Below are positions 1 through 5,481 of a stretch of DNA of 9,463 nucleotides, in pieces (within the stretch, counting starts at the first letter, position 1; each line of letters begins with the position of its first letter). The notes below the pieces were generated by a model. The model was given only the letters and a program-made list of their open reading frames with translations, ran no database searches and was not told where the DNA came from. Origin of the DNA: Actinomycetes bacterium (GTDB taxonomy: Bacteria > Actinomycetota > Actinomycetes > Actinomycetales > Cellulomonadaceae); contig JAEWEI010000318.1 of the NCBI GenBank assembly GCA_023389545.1, positions 1 through 9,463 on the forward strand. The letters are read 5' to 3'. Made by a program: the position numbers and the translations under genes.

Positions 1-588
1 GAGGTACCGCACCAGGCCGGTGACGGCGATCCCGCCAATGGCCAGCATGTACAGGTACACGGGGACGGCGAACGCCCGCCCCGACTCCTTGACGCCGCGC
101 AGGTTCGCGATGGCCAGCAGCGTCACCAGGCCCACCGCGAACGTCGCCTCGTGGCCGCGCAGCTCGGGCAGCGCCGACGCTGCGTACTGCGCGCCGGCGG
201 AGATCGACACCGCGACCGTGAGCACGTAGTCGACGAGCAGGGCGCTGGCGACCGTCAGGCCCGCGCGGGGCCCCAGGTTCACGGTGGCGACCTCGTAGTC
301 CCCGCCGCCCGACGGGTACGCGTGCACGTTCTGCCGGTAGGACGCGATGACGGTCAGCAAGACCACCACGACGGCCACGCCCACCCACGGTGAGATGACA
401 GTGGCGGCCAGGCCCGCCGCGGCGAGCGTCAGCAGCACCTCGTCGGGCGCGTAGGCGACGGAGGAGAGGGCGTCCGAGGCGAAGACCGGCAGTGCGATGC
501 GCTTCGGGAGGAGGGTATGGCCGAGCCGGTCGCTGCGGACGGGTCGTCCGAGCACCAGGCGTTTGGCGGCATCCGCGATGTCCGACAC
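1..588 (-). CDS. KimA-like APC-superfamily permease, probable K+ importer (N-terminal part; 3' end outside window)
   Basis: I translated the reverse strand from a GTG at 588; it stays open for 196 codons to the window edge. Residues 38-46 read SDALSSVAY, followed near 97-100 by YPSGGGDYE and then by LLVDYVLTVAVSISAG (about 121-136). From memory these match the start of Bacillus KimA (YdaO), a c-di-AMP-controlled K+/H+ symporter. Asp39 and Tyr46 align with KimA Asp36 and Tyr43, reported K+-site residues. Hydrophobic segments alternate with short loops, as expected for APC-fold helices 1-5. The full protein would be about 600-700 aa. The start is set by family alignment and a TAGCAT hexamer 8 nt upstream; an ATG at 598 is in another frame. 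The gene is divergent from two TrkA/RCK genes, which supports a role in potassium uptake. A general amino-acid permease remains possible because the C-terminal half is not visible. Confidence 0.85.
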   Translation of the reverse strand, partial: MSDIADAAKRLVLGRPVRSDRLGHTLLPKRIALPVFASDALSSVAYAPDEVLLTLAAAGLAATVISPWVGVAVVVVLLTVIASYRQNVHAYPSGGGDYEVATVNLGPRAGLTVASALLVDYVLTVAVSISAGAQYAASALPELRGHEATFAVGLVTLLAIANLRGVKESGRAFAVPVYLYMLAIGGIAVTGLVRYL

Positions 589-596
589 GGGAGCCC

Positions 597-602
597 ATGC
601 TA
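597..602 (-). promoter_or_regulatory. -10-like element (TAGCAT) for leaderless KimA-like gene
   Basis: Read on the minus strand, TAGCAT fits the actinobacterial -10 pattern TANNNT and ends 8 nt before the GTG at 588. No purine-rich Shine-Dalgarno lies in the expected place. Transcription would begin at or next to the GTG, giving a leaderless mRNA. No good -35 hexamer is visible, so this rests on the -10 and spacing alone. Confidence 0.45.
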
Positions 603-694
603 GGCCTGTCGGCATCTCCCCGTGCACCGTCCCCGCGCCACTCGCCGCGTCGGATCCGGTGCCGCGGACTGCGGCGCCCGCGTCGCCGGGGGTA

Positions 695-700
695 TACCGT
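695..700 (+). promoter_or_regulatory. -10-like element (TACCGT) for leaderless first TrkA gene
   Basis: TACCGT ends 8 nt before the GTG at 709, the same TANNNT-N8-GTG arrangement seen for the divergent permease and for dut. The nearest G-rich run (688-692) is about 16 nt from the start, too far for a normal Shine-Dalgarno. No convincing -35 is seen. Confidence 0.45.
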
Positions 701-708
701 GGCCGGTT

Positions 709-1374
709 GTGCACTTCGTGATCATGGGCTGCGGCCGGGTCGGCGCGACCCTCGCCCAGTCGCTCGAGAACCACGGCCACTCCGTCGCCGTCATCGACCA
801 GAATCCCGACGCCTTCCGGCGCCTCGACGCGGACTTCGGCGGCAAGAAGGTCACGGGGCTCGGCTTCGACCGGGACACGCTCGTCCAGGCGGGCATCGAC
901 GACGCGTACGGCTTCGCCGCGGTGTCGGACGGCGACAACTCGAACATCCTCGCCGCGCGTGTGGTGCGCGAGACGTACGGCGTCGGCACCGTCGTGGCCC
1001 GCATCTACGACCCGCACCGCGCCGAGATCTACCAGCGCCTGGGCATCCCCACGGTGGCGACGGTGCGGTGGACGTCCGACCAGGTGCTGCGCCGCCTGCT
1101 GCCCATGGGCGCCACGAGCGAGTACCACGACGCGTCCGGCCAGATCGTGCTCGCCGAGGTGGATGTGCACCCGGGCTGGGTGGGCCTGCCCGTCCGAAGC
1201 CTGGAGCAGCTCAGCGGGGCGCGCGTGGCTTACCTGACCCGCTACGGCGACGGGATGCTTCCCACCGACGACAGCGTGCTCCAGGAGGACGACACGGTGC
1301 ACGTGCTCGCACGCGCCGAGGACCTCGCCGACGTGGAGCGCACGCTCACCACCGCCCCCCAGGAGACAGCATGA
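709..1374 (+). CDS. TrkA/RCK-family potassium uptake regulator (first of pair, CeoC-like)
   Basis: This is a 221-aa cytosolic regulator of the TrkA/KTN family, which gates K+ transport in response to NAD(H) or another nucleotide. The Rossmann motif GCGRVG sits at residues 7-12 and Asp30 ends beta-strand 2, the usual ribose-binding acid. The TrkA_N domain covers about 1-120 and a TrkA_C/RCK_C domain about 134-217. Length matches single-module TrkA proteins; E. coli TrkA is a tandem fusion about twice as long. The GTG at 709 was chosen because the family begins directly with the first beta-strand (MHFVIMGCG) and has a -10-like hexamer just upstream; a start at 622 would add 29 unrelated residues. 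The stop overlaps the next gene's start (ATGA). No TrkH/TrkG membrane subunit is in the window, so its transport partner is inferred to be the divergent permease or encoded elsewhere. Confidence 0.93.
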   Translation: MHFVIMGCGRVGATLAQSLENHGHSVAVIDQNPDAFRRLDADFGGKKVTGLGFDRDTLVQAGIDDAYGFAAVSDGDNSNILAARVVRETYGVGTVVARIYDPHRAEIYQRLGIPTVATVRWTSDQVLRRLLPMGATSEYHDASGQIVLAEVDVHPGWVGLPVRSLEQLSGARVAYLTRYGDGMLPTDDSVLQEDDTVHVLARAEDLADVERTLTTAPQETA

Positions 1375-2045
1375 GGGTCGTCATCGCCGGAGCCGGCTCG
1401 GTGGGCCGCTCGATCGCGCGCGAGCTCCTGGGGCACGGGCACGAGGTCACCCTCGTCGACCGCCAGCCCTCCGCGATGCGGGTCGCGCAGGTCTCCGAGG
1501 CGGACTGGCTGCTCGCCGACGCGTGCGAGCTGTCCACGCTGACCGAGGCGAAGGTCGACGAGTGCGATGTCGTGGTCGCCGCAACCGGCGACGACAAGGC
1601 CAACCTGGTCATCTCGCTGCTCGCCAAGACGGAGTACGGGGTGCCGCGCACCGTCGCGCGCGTGAACAACCCGAAGAACGAGTGGATGTTCGACGAGGCG
1701 TGGGGCGTGGACGTGGCCGTCTCGACGCCGCGCATCATGACGGCGATGGTCGAGGAGGCCGTGGCCGTCGGCGACCTGGTCCGCATCTTCACGTTCCACC
1801 AGTCGGGCGCCGGCATCCTCGGGCTGACGCTGCCCGCCGACTCCCCGCTGGTCGGCAGCCGCGTCGGTCAGGTCGTGTGGCCCACCGACATCGTGCTGGC
1901 GTGCATCGTGCGCGACGACCGGCCCATCACCCCAAGCCCGGACGACACCATCGAGGGGCGCGACGAGCTGCTGTTCGTCACAAGCCGGGACGCGGACGAG
2001 CAGGCGTTGGAGCGGATCCTGAACCGCGGACCAGAAGCCAGCTGA
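1371..2045 (+). CDS. TrkA/RCK-family potassium uptake regulator (second of pair, CeoB-like)
   Basis: This 224-aa paralogue of the preceding gene starts at ATG 1371, whose last bases overlap the upstream TGA. An AGGAG at 1361-1365 lies 5 nt before it, so the pair should be translationally coupled. GAGSVG at residues 7-12 and Asp30 mark the nucleotide-binding Rossmann fold; the TrkA_C region is the last 80 or so residues. Mycobacteria carry a comparable adjacent pair, ceoB and ceoC, and this copy resembles CeoB more by its opening motif (recalled, not searched). Two different RCK subunits side by side suggest a hetero-oligomeric ring or two regulators of one transporter; neither is shown by the sequence. 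The last 68 bp also encode, on the other strand, the C-terminus of DUF3159. Confidence 0.94.
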   Translation: MRVVIAGAGSVGRSIARELLGHGHEVTLVDRQPSAMRVAQVSEADWLLADACELSTLTEAKVDECDVVVAATGDDKANLVISLLAKTEYGVPRTVARVNNPKNEWMFDEAWGVDVAVSTPRIMTAMVEEAVAVGDLVRIFTFHQSGAGILGLTLPADSPLVGSRVGQVVWPTDIVLACIVRDDRPITPSPDDTIEGRDELLFVTSRDADEQALERILNRGPEAS

Positions 2046-2727
2046 ACCACAGCACGAGCGCGGTCAGCGGCACGCCCATCGCGAGCTTCGCGGTGCCCAG
2101 CCACGCCACCTGCCCGGCGAGGTACAGCGGGACCTGCACCGCGAGCCGGGCCGCGAACATGCCGGCCCAGGCCCAGGTCGCCCACGTGTACCGGCGGCGC
2201 AGGGCGCGGTCGGAGCGCCAGGCCCCGACCTTGGACCACGCGCCACCGCCCAGCGGCCCGTCGGAGCTCAGCAGGCCCACCACCACGCCGACCACGGGCC
2301 AGCCCGCGACCACCGACCCGAGGAACCCGACGAGGTACGCGACGTTGGTCAGGATCCCGACCAGGAAGTAGTCCTCGGCCTGGCCGGACCGCCACGCCCA
2401 GACCACGCCGATGGCGACGCCGAGCAGCCCCGAGAACGCCTGGGTGGCGGGGGTGCGCTGCACCAGCCGGGCTAGCACCGCGACGACGGCGGCGCCGCCC
2501 GCGGCCACCAGCGCCGGGGTGAGCTGCTGCCCCGACACGAGGTAGACCACGACGAACAGCAGGCCGGGCGCCACGGACTCGATGAGGCCGCGCACCCCTC
2601 CGACCGCCTCCGACAGCGAGAACTGGTCGGCGGTGATCACCCGCATGCCGCGGGCGCCGCCCTCCTCGGGCTGCGTCAGGTCGTCGAGCGCGGCGACCTC
2701 GTCAGCCGGATCGCGGGCGTCACTCAC
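1978..2727 (-). CDS. DUF3159 family integral membrane protein
   Basis: This 249-aa protein starts with GTG at 2727. Residues 1-45 are hydrophilic and acidic. From about 51 to 233 there are some five or six hydrophobic segments (about 52-65, 70-90, 98-112, 120-153, 183-210, 216-233), the profile of the actinobacterial DUF3159 family, whose function is unknown. A conserved-looking patch GLLSSDGPLGGGAWSKVGAWRSD-type loop lies near 151-173. The GTG overlaps the end of the OB-fold gene by 8 bp (2720-2727), so it should be co-translated with its upstream neighbours. The last 16 residues, Arg/Pro-rich and non-hydrophobic, are encoded antisense to the end of the second TrkA gene. That tail may be a chance extension by stop-codon drift. 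Family assignment is from recall of the motif pattern and the conserved neighbourhood. Confidence 0.87.
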   Translation of the reverse strand: MSDARDPADEVAALDDLTQPEEGGARGMRVITADQFSLSEAVGGVRGLIESVAPGLLFVVVYLVSGQQLTPALVAAGGAAVVAVLARLVQRTPATQAFSGLLGVAIGVVWAWRSGQAEDYFLVGILTNVAYLVGFLGSVVAGWPVVGVVVGLLSSDGPLGGGAWSKVGAWRSDRALRRRYTWATWAWAGMFAARLAVQVPLYLAGQVAWLGTAKLAMGVPLTALVLWFSWLLVRGSGSAPTPARPRPGL

Positions 2728-3088
2728 CGGACCGGGGCCGCAGCTCGTAGCGGGGGTTGTAGATCGTCGGGCGGCCCTCGAGCGAGCACACCAAGCCCTC
2801 GGCCCGCAGTCGGCGCCCGGGCTCCACGCCCCCGATGGACCGCCGGCCCAGCCAGACCAGGTCCACGGTGCCGCTCCCGTCGTACAGCTCGGCCTCCAGG
2901 GCGGGCACGCCCTCGCGGGGCCGGAGCGTCACGGAGCGCAGCACCCCGGAGACGCTGGCGCGGCGCCGGTCGGACACCGACGCCACCGGGACGCACCCGG
3001 TGGAGCGCAGCGCGTGCTCGCGCTCCTCATCCGCCTCGACCTGCTCCTGCGAGGCGACAGCCTTGTGCAGGGCATCGCGAAGGCTCAT
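2720..3088 (-). CDS. Small OB-fold nucleic-acid-binding domain protein
   Basis: This 122-aa soluble protein starts at ATG 3088. A GGAG lies about 5 nt upstream, inside the end of the DUF3710 gene. Residues 1-30 are charged and probably helical. Residues 44-117 look like a five-stranded OB-fold of the tRNA_anti/RecG-wedge type: VSGVLRSVTLRP, then an acidic strand ALEAELYDGSGTVDLVWLG, a GR-containing turn (GRRLRAEG) and a last strand RPTIYNPRYEL. The YDGSGT-VxLVWxG pattern is characteristic of OB-fold strands 2-3. A single-stranded DNA or RNA ligand is likely from the fold, but no specific role is known to me. The ATGA overlap with DUF3710 and 8-bp overlap with DUF3159 place it in the middle of a coupled trio. 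Confidence 0.86.
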   Translation of the reverse strand: MSLRDALHKAVASQEQVEADEEREHALRSTGCVPVASVSDRRRASVSGVLRSVTLRPREGVPALEAELYDGSGTVDLVWLGRRSIGGVEPGRRLRAEGLVCSLEGRPTIYNPRYELRPRSGE

Positions 3089-3807
3089 CGGATCTCCGTG
3101 ATCTCGGGCCCGCGCTTCGGTGGCTCGAACTTCGGCGCCTCCGGCGCAGGGACCACGTTCTGGTCCTGGCCGGGCAGGCGCAGCGCGAGCAGGTCGCGCG
3201 GGGGCCGCGCCTCGTCGCCGCGAACGACGACGATGTCGGCGAACACCTGCTCGAGCGTCTGTGCCGCCGCGGGGTCGACGGCGGCCTTGCCGGTCAGCAC
3301 CCCGCGCAGGAACCAGCGCGGCCCGTCCCAGCCGATGAACCGGGCCGGGCGGTGCCCGGTGCGGCCCTCGGCGGTGCGGACGGGCAGCCGGGCCAGCAGC
3401 TCGCGGCCGAACGGCCCGGGCAGGTCGTCGGCCGAGCCGCCCTGCTTCGTCACGGACTCGGCGATCTCCTCGCGGATCTCATCCCAGATGCCCTCGGTGC
3501 GGGGCGCGGCGAATGCCTGCACCTGCAGCGAGGAGCCGTCCAGGTTGACCTGCGCGGCCGAGACCACTGACGTCGACTTGTCGATCTCCATCCGCAGCTC
3601 CATGCCGGGCACGCCGGGCAGCAGGATCGCGCCCAGGTCCACGCGCGAACCCGCCTCAGGCGCCTCGGCGGCATCCCACGGGCCACGCCCGCGCTCGGCC
3701 GGGCTCGCGTCGTCCACCTCGCCCGAGGCGTCCGGGGCCGTTGTCGCGTCGTCCGCCACCGCAGCCTCGGTGTCGCTCGAACGTGCGTCACGCCGGAAAA
3801 GGCCCAC
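3085..3807 (-). CDS. DUF3710 domain protein
   Basis: This is a 240-aa soluble protein of a family without known function. The GTG at 3807 was chosen over a GTG at 3825: it gives the usual opening MGLFRR and has an AGAAGGGAAG purine run about 5 nt upstream, whereas the region before 3825 has no Shine-Dalgarno. An acidic, Ala/Asp-rich linker (about 8-55) is followed by the folded domain, which includes RVDLGAILLPGVPGMELRME-type residues near 55-75 and a WFLRGVLTG segment near 165-185 where the protein reads GWDGPRWFLRGVL. No catalytic motif is evident. Its stop overlaps the OB-fold start as ATGA. A promoter-like TAGTGT and a hairpin lie in the 93-bp gap to dut, so the trio may be expressed on its own as well as with dut. 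Confidence 0.87.
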   Translation of the reverse strand: MGLFRRDARSSDTEAAVADDATTAPDASGEVDDASPAERGRGPWDAAEAPEAGSRVDLGAILLPGVPGMELRMEIDKSTSVVSAAQVNLDGSSLQVQAFAAPRTEGIWDEIREEIAESVTKQGGSADDLPGPFGRELLARLPVRTAEGRTGHRPARFIGWDGPRWFLRGVLTGKAAVDPAAAQTLEQVFADIVVVRGDEARPPRDLLALRLPGQDQNVVPAPEAPKFEPPKRGPEITEIR

Positions 3808-3826
3808 CGGAACTTCCCTTCTCACC

Positions 3827-3846
3827 GGAGGCCACCAGAGGCCTCC
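3827..3846 (-). repeat. Inverted repeat at predicted 5' end of DUF3710 operon mRNA
   Basis: A perfect 7-bp inverted repeat (GGAGGCC / GGCCTCC) encloses a 6-nt loop in the dut-DUF3710 gap. With the -10-like TAGTGT at 3853-3858, the predicted transcription start falls on its first base (about 3846), so the RNA would begin with this hairpin and reach the GTG 19 nt later. It could act as an operator, as a stabilising 5' hairpin, or be chance in GC-rich DNA. No U-run follows, so it does not look like a terminator. Confidence 0.45.
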
Positions 3847-3852
3847 ACCTCG

Positions 3853-3858
3853 ACACTA
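3853..3858 (-). promoter_or_regulatory. -10-like element (TAGTGT) for the DUF3710 operon
   Basis: TAGTGT on the minus strand matches TANNNT and is preceded by AT, an AT-rich spot in an otherwise GC-rich gap. The downstream gene has its own Shine-Dalgarno, so this would be a leadered transcript. The -35 region is unconvincing. Confidence 0.35.
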
Positions 3859-3900
3859 ATCCGCTCACGGCCCCCGACCTAGCGTCGGGCGCACGGCATG

Positions 3901-4377
3901 TCACACGGAGGGGGCAGCCGCCGCGAGCCATCCACCGCTCGACCCGAACCCGCCCGCGCCACGGTCGGAGCCGGGCAGCCGCTCGACCTCCACGAAGCGC
4001 GCCCGCTCGACGCGCTGGATCACGAGCTGCGCGATGCGGTCCCCGCGGCGCAGTTCGATGGGCTCGCTCACGTCCGTGTTCAGCAGCGTCACGGCGATCT
4101 CGCCGCGGTACCCGGCGTCCACTGTCCCGGGGGCGTTGACGATCGTCAGACCGTGCCTGGCGGCCAGGCCCGAGCGCGGGTGCACGAACGCCGCATACCC
4201 GTCGGGCAGCGCGATCGCGACGCCGGTGGGGACCGTGGCGCGGCCCTGCGGGGGGATCGTCACGTCCTCGCGGGCCACGAGGTCGGCGCCCGCGTCTCCC
4301 GGGTGCGCGTACGCAGGCGCCGGGAGCGAGTCGTCGAGCCGGAGGAGGAGGACCTCGAGGGTGGTGTCAGCCGTCAC
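3901..4377 (-). CDS. dut: dUTP diphosphatase (trimeric dUTPase)
   Basis: The enzyme hydrolyses dUTP to dUMP and pyrophosphate, keeping uracil out of DNA and feeding dTMP synthesis in the cytosol. The 158-aa product shows all five motifs of homotrimeric dUTPases in order: PGDAGADL (about 20-27), [15 protein letters not shown] with the catalytic Asp and the deoxyribose-stacking Tyr, GDRIAQL, and the C-terminal glycine-rich arm [10 protein letters not shown]. The arm has Ser where many members have Thr. The GTG at 4377 gives a normal family length and lies 8 nt after TAGGGT, with no Shine-Dalgarno, so it is probably leaderless; the upstream extension to 4779 runs through the divergent DUF3093 gene and is not credible. 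It is followed 93 bp later by DUF3710 on the same strand. Confidence 0.96.
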   Translation of the reverse strand: MTADTTLEVLLLRLDDSLPAPAYAHPGDAGADLVAREDVTIPPQGRATVPTGVAIALPDGYAAFVHPRSGLAARHGLTIVNAPGTVDAGYRGEIAVTLLNTDVSEPIELRRGDRIAQLVIQRVERARFVEVERLPGSDRGAGGFGSSGGWLAAAAPSV

Positions 4378-4385
4378 GGTGGCAG

Positions 4386-4391
4386 ACCCTA
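4386..4391 (-). promoter_or_regulatory. -10-like element (TAGGGT) for leaderless dut
   Basis: TAGGGT on the minus strand ends 8 nt before the GTG start of dut, the same TANNNT-N8-GTG spacing as at 597-602 and 695-700. No ribosome binding site is present between it and the start. Confidence 0.45.
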
Positions 4392-4431
4392 CCGCTCCAT
4401 GCTCAGACCGGGACGCCGCGCCGCGTGGGGA

Positions 4432-4440
4432 TGGGATGCT
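4432..4440 (+). promoter_or_regulatory. Extended -10-like element (TGG-GATGCT) for DUF3093
   Basis: TGG followed by GATGCT resembles an extended -10 (TGN plus a TANNNT-like hexamer, with G in the first position). It ends 6 nt before the ATG at 4447. No Shine-Dalgarno lies between, so the mRNA may be leaderless. The same form, TGC-GATGAT-N6-ATG, precedes the TRIC-family gene. Confidence 0.35.
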
Positions 4441-4446
4441 GGTCGC

Positions 4447-4914
4447 ATGCACGACGACGTCTCCCGCCCTGTCCGCAGCGCCTACTCCGAGCGAGTGCTC
4501 CCCGGGCCCCTCGGCTGGTTCCTCACCGTGGCTGCCGGGAGCGTGATGGCAGCCGTCTTCTATCCGGTGAGCACGGCCCTCGCCCTGGCGGCGGGCGTGG
4601 TGACGTTCGCCGCCGCGGTGGTGTTCGCCCTGCGGACCTCTCCCCTGGTGCTCGTCGCGGACGACGAGTTGCGGGTGGGCGATGCGCACATCCCCCTCGC
4701 GCTCCTCGCCTCGCCGCGGGCGCTCGACCGGGAGCAGACGCGCCACGAGACGGGGCCGGGATTCGACCCGCGCGCGCATGTGGTGCTGCGGGCCTGGGCG
4801 GGGACGGCCGTGCGCGTCGAGGTCGCCGACCCCGCGGACCCGACGCCCTACTGGCTCGTCTCGACGCGCAGGCCCGCTGCGCTCGCGGCGGCGATCGCCG
4901 CGGGCGGCCGCTGA
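4447..4914 (+). CDS. DUF3093 family membrane protein
   Basis: This 155-aa protein starts at ATG 4447. Two adjacent hydrophobic segments (about 23-39 and 43-62) form a helical hairpin separated by a YPVS turn. The remaining 90 residues are a soluble domain resembling the pleckstrin-like tails of small bacterial membrane proteins: a short [20 protein letters not shown] stretch, the [20 protein letters not shown] loop and [10 protein letters not shown] strands, ending with the conserved-looking [10 protein letters not shown]. The family is widespread in Actinobacteria next to dut and DUF4193; its function is unknown. An earlier in-frame start at 3898 is rejected because it would run through dut on the other strand. 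The gene is divergent from dut with 69 bp between starts and ends before a strong hairpin shared with convergent DUF4193. Confidence 0.88.
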   Translation: MHDDVSRPVRSAYSERVLPGPLGWFLTVAAGSVMAAVFYPVSTALALAAGVVTFAAAVVFALRTSPLVLVADDELRVGDAHIPLALLASPRALDREQTRHETGPGFDPRAHVVLRAWAGTAVRVEVADPADPTPYWLVSTRRPAALAAAIAAGGR

Positions 4915-4943
4915 CGGCTCGCGCCGACGGGTCCAGACATGAA

Positions 4944-4988
4944 CGAAGGCCGGCGGGCCGGGGTCGAGCCCCGGCCGGCCGGCCTTCG
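4944..4988. terminator. Long GC-rich hairpin, probable bidirectional terminator
   Basis: The arms 4944-4963 and 4969-4988 pair over 20 positions with a single G-G mismatch (4955/4977) around a 5-nt loop TCGAG. The stem starts with CGAAGG and ends CCTTCG. It sits 30 bp after the DUF3093 stop and 34 bp after the DUF4193 stop, the expected place for a shared terminator between convergent genes. No clear U-tract follows on either strand, which is common in high-GC Actinobacteria. Confidence 0.8.
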
Positions 4989-5021
4989 CTTGGGCCTGTC
5001 AGGCGCCGTGGTGAGCGGTCG

Positions 5022-5321
5022 TCAGGCGGCGCACTCGGAGCAGACGGGCTGGCCGTTCTTCTCGAACGCCAGCTGGCTGCGGTGGTGCACGAGGAAGCAG
5101 CGCGTGCACGTGAACTCGTCCGCCTGCCGCGGGAGCACGCGCACCGAGAGCTCTTCTGAGGAGAGGTCGGCGCCCGGGAGCTCGAAACCTTCCGCAGCCT
5201 CGGTCTCGTCCTCATCCACCACGCCCGAGTTCTTGTCGGAGCGCCGGGCCTGGAGCTCCTGCAGCGAGTCTTCGCTGAGGTCCTCCTCGGTCTTGCGCGG
5301 GGCGTCGTAGTCGGTTGCCAT
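5022..5321 (-). CDS. DUF4193 family zinc-ribbon-like protein
   Basis: This 99-aa acidic soluble protein begins MATDYDAPRK, the typical opening of DUF4193, a family conserved across Actinobacteria and of unknown function. Four cysteines near the C-terminus form two CxxC knuckles (Cys72, Cys75, Cys94, Cys97) around the FLVHHRSQLA segment, so a structural zinc site is expected. The first half is rich in Asp/Glu and probably flexible. ATG 5321 was chosen on family grounds; a GTG at 5333 in frame would add MTQL. A GGAG lies 13 nt before ATG 5321, rather far, so either start is possible. The gene stands alone between the 4944-4988 hairpin and an AT-richer upstream region that should hold its promoter. 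Confidence 0.93.
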   Translation of the reverse strand: MATDYDAPRKTEEDLSEDSLQELQARRSDKNSGVVDEDETEAAEGFELPGADLSSEELSVRVLPRQADEFTCTRCFLVHHRSQLAFEKNGQPVCSECAA

Positions 5322-5450
5322 GAGCTGGGTCACACTCCGTGTCGTCGGCGGAACTTCCTATGCGGGCTCAATGCGTCAGCCTCGACGTTTGTTCCCGTAG
5401 CGCTGCGGATTCTGCACTATTTCTCTGGGCCGTGCACACACGGACAAATG
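5322..5450 (-). promoter_or_regulatory. AT-richer leader/promoter region upstream of DUF4193
   Basis: This stretch is noticeably less GC-rich than its surroundings: I count 69 G/C in 120 bases at 5341-5460. It must contain the DUF4193 promoter, since the neighbouring gene is a separate unit ending at 5482. On the minus strand it contains a GGGAAC and, about 35 nt later, GGAAGTTCC, a short odd palindrome. No clear TTGACA/TATAAT pair was found, so the promoter is not placed. No open reading frame of note. Confidence 0.4.
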
Positions 5451-5470
5451 ACCAACTTGGGACAGTTGGT
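5451..5470 (-). terminator. Small hairpin after the inositol-phosphatase-family gene, possible terminator
   Basis: ACCAACT and AGTTGGT form a perfect 7-bp inverted repeat with a 6-nt loop, beginning 12 nt after the stop codon of the minus-strand gene. On that strand it is followed by CATTTGTCC, a weak T-rich stretch. The stem has only three G-C pairs, so strength is doubtful. An operator for DUF4193 is an alternative. Confidence 0.4.
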
Positions 5471-5481
5471 GGAAGACGCTT

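Noticed and set aside
589..598. ATG at 598 as start of the KimA-like gene
   Set aside because: It is in a different frame from the transporter sequence. The GTG at 588 gives the correct frame and follows a TANNNT element.
492..1370. N-terminal 293-codon extension of the second TrkA gene
   Set aside because: The extension runs through the first TrkA gene in another frame and has an Arg/Pro-rich composition. The true start is the ATG at 1371 with AGGAG upstream.
2582..3859. 425-codon plus-strand frame across DUF3159, OB-fold and DUF3710
   Set aside because: It is opposite three genes with family-like sequence and overlapping starts. The translation is low-complexity Ser/Arg/Pro without motifs.
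4378..4779. N-terminal extension of dut to 4779
   Set aside because: It would overlap most of DUF3093 and its product is Arg/Gly/His-rich. dUTPases of normal length start near residue 1 of the chosen frame at 4377.
5392..5470. Possible tRNA or small RNA gene in the AT-richer gap
   Set aside because: No cloverleaf, no TTCGA-type T-loop and no acceptor pairing were found by eye. It is kept only as a region to inspect with transcript data.
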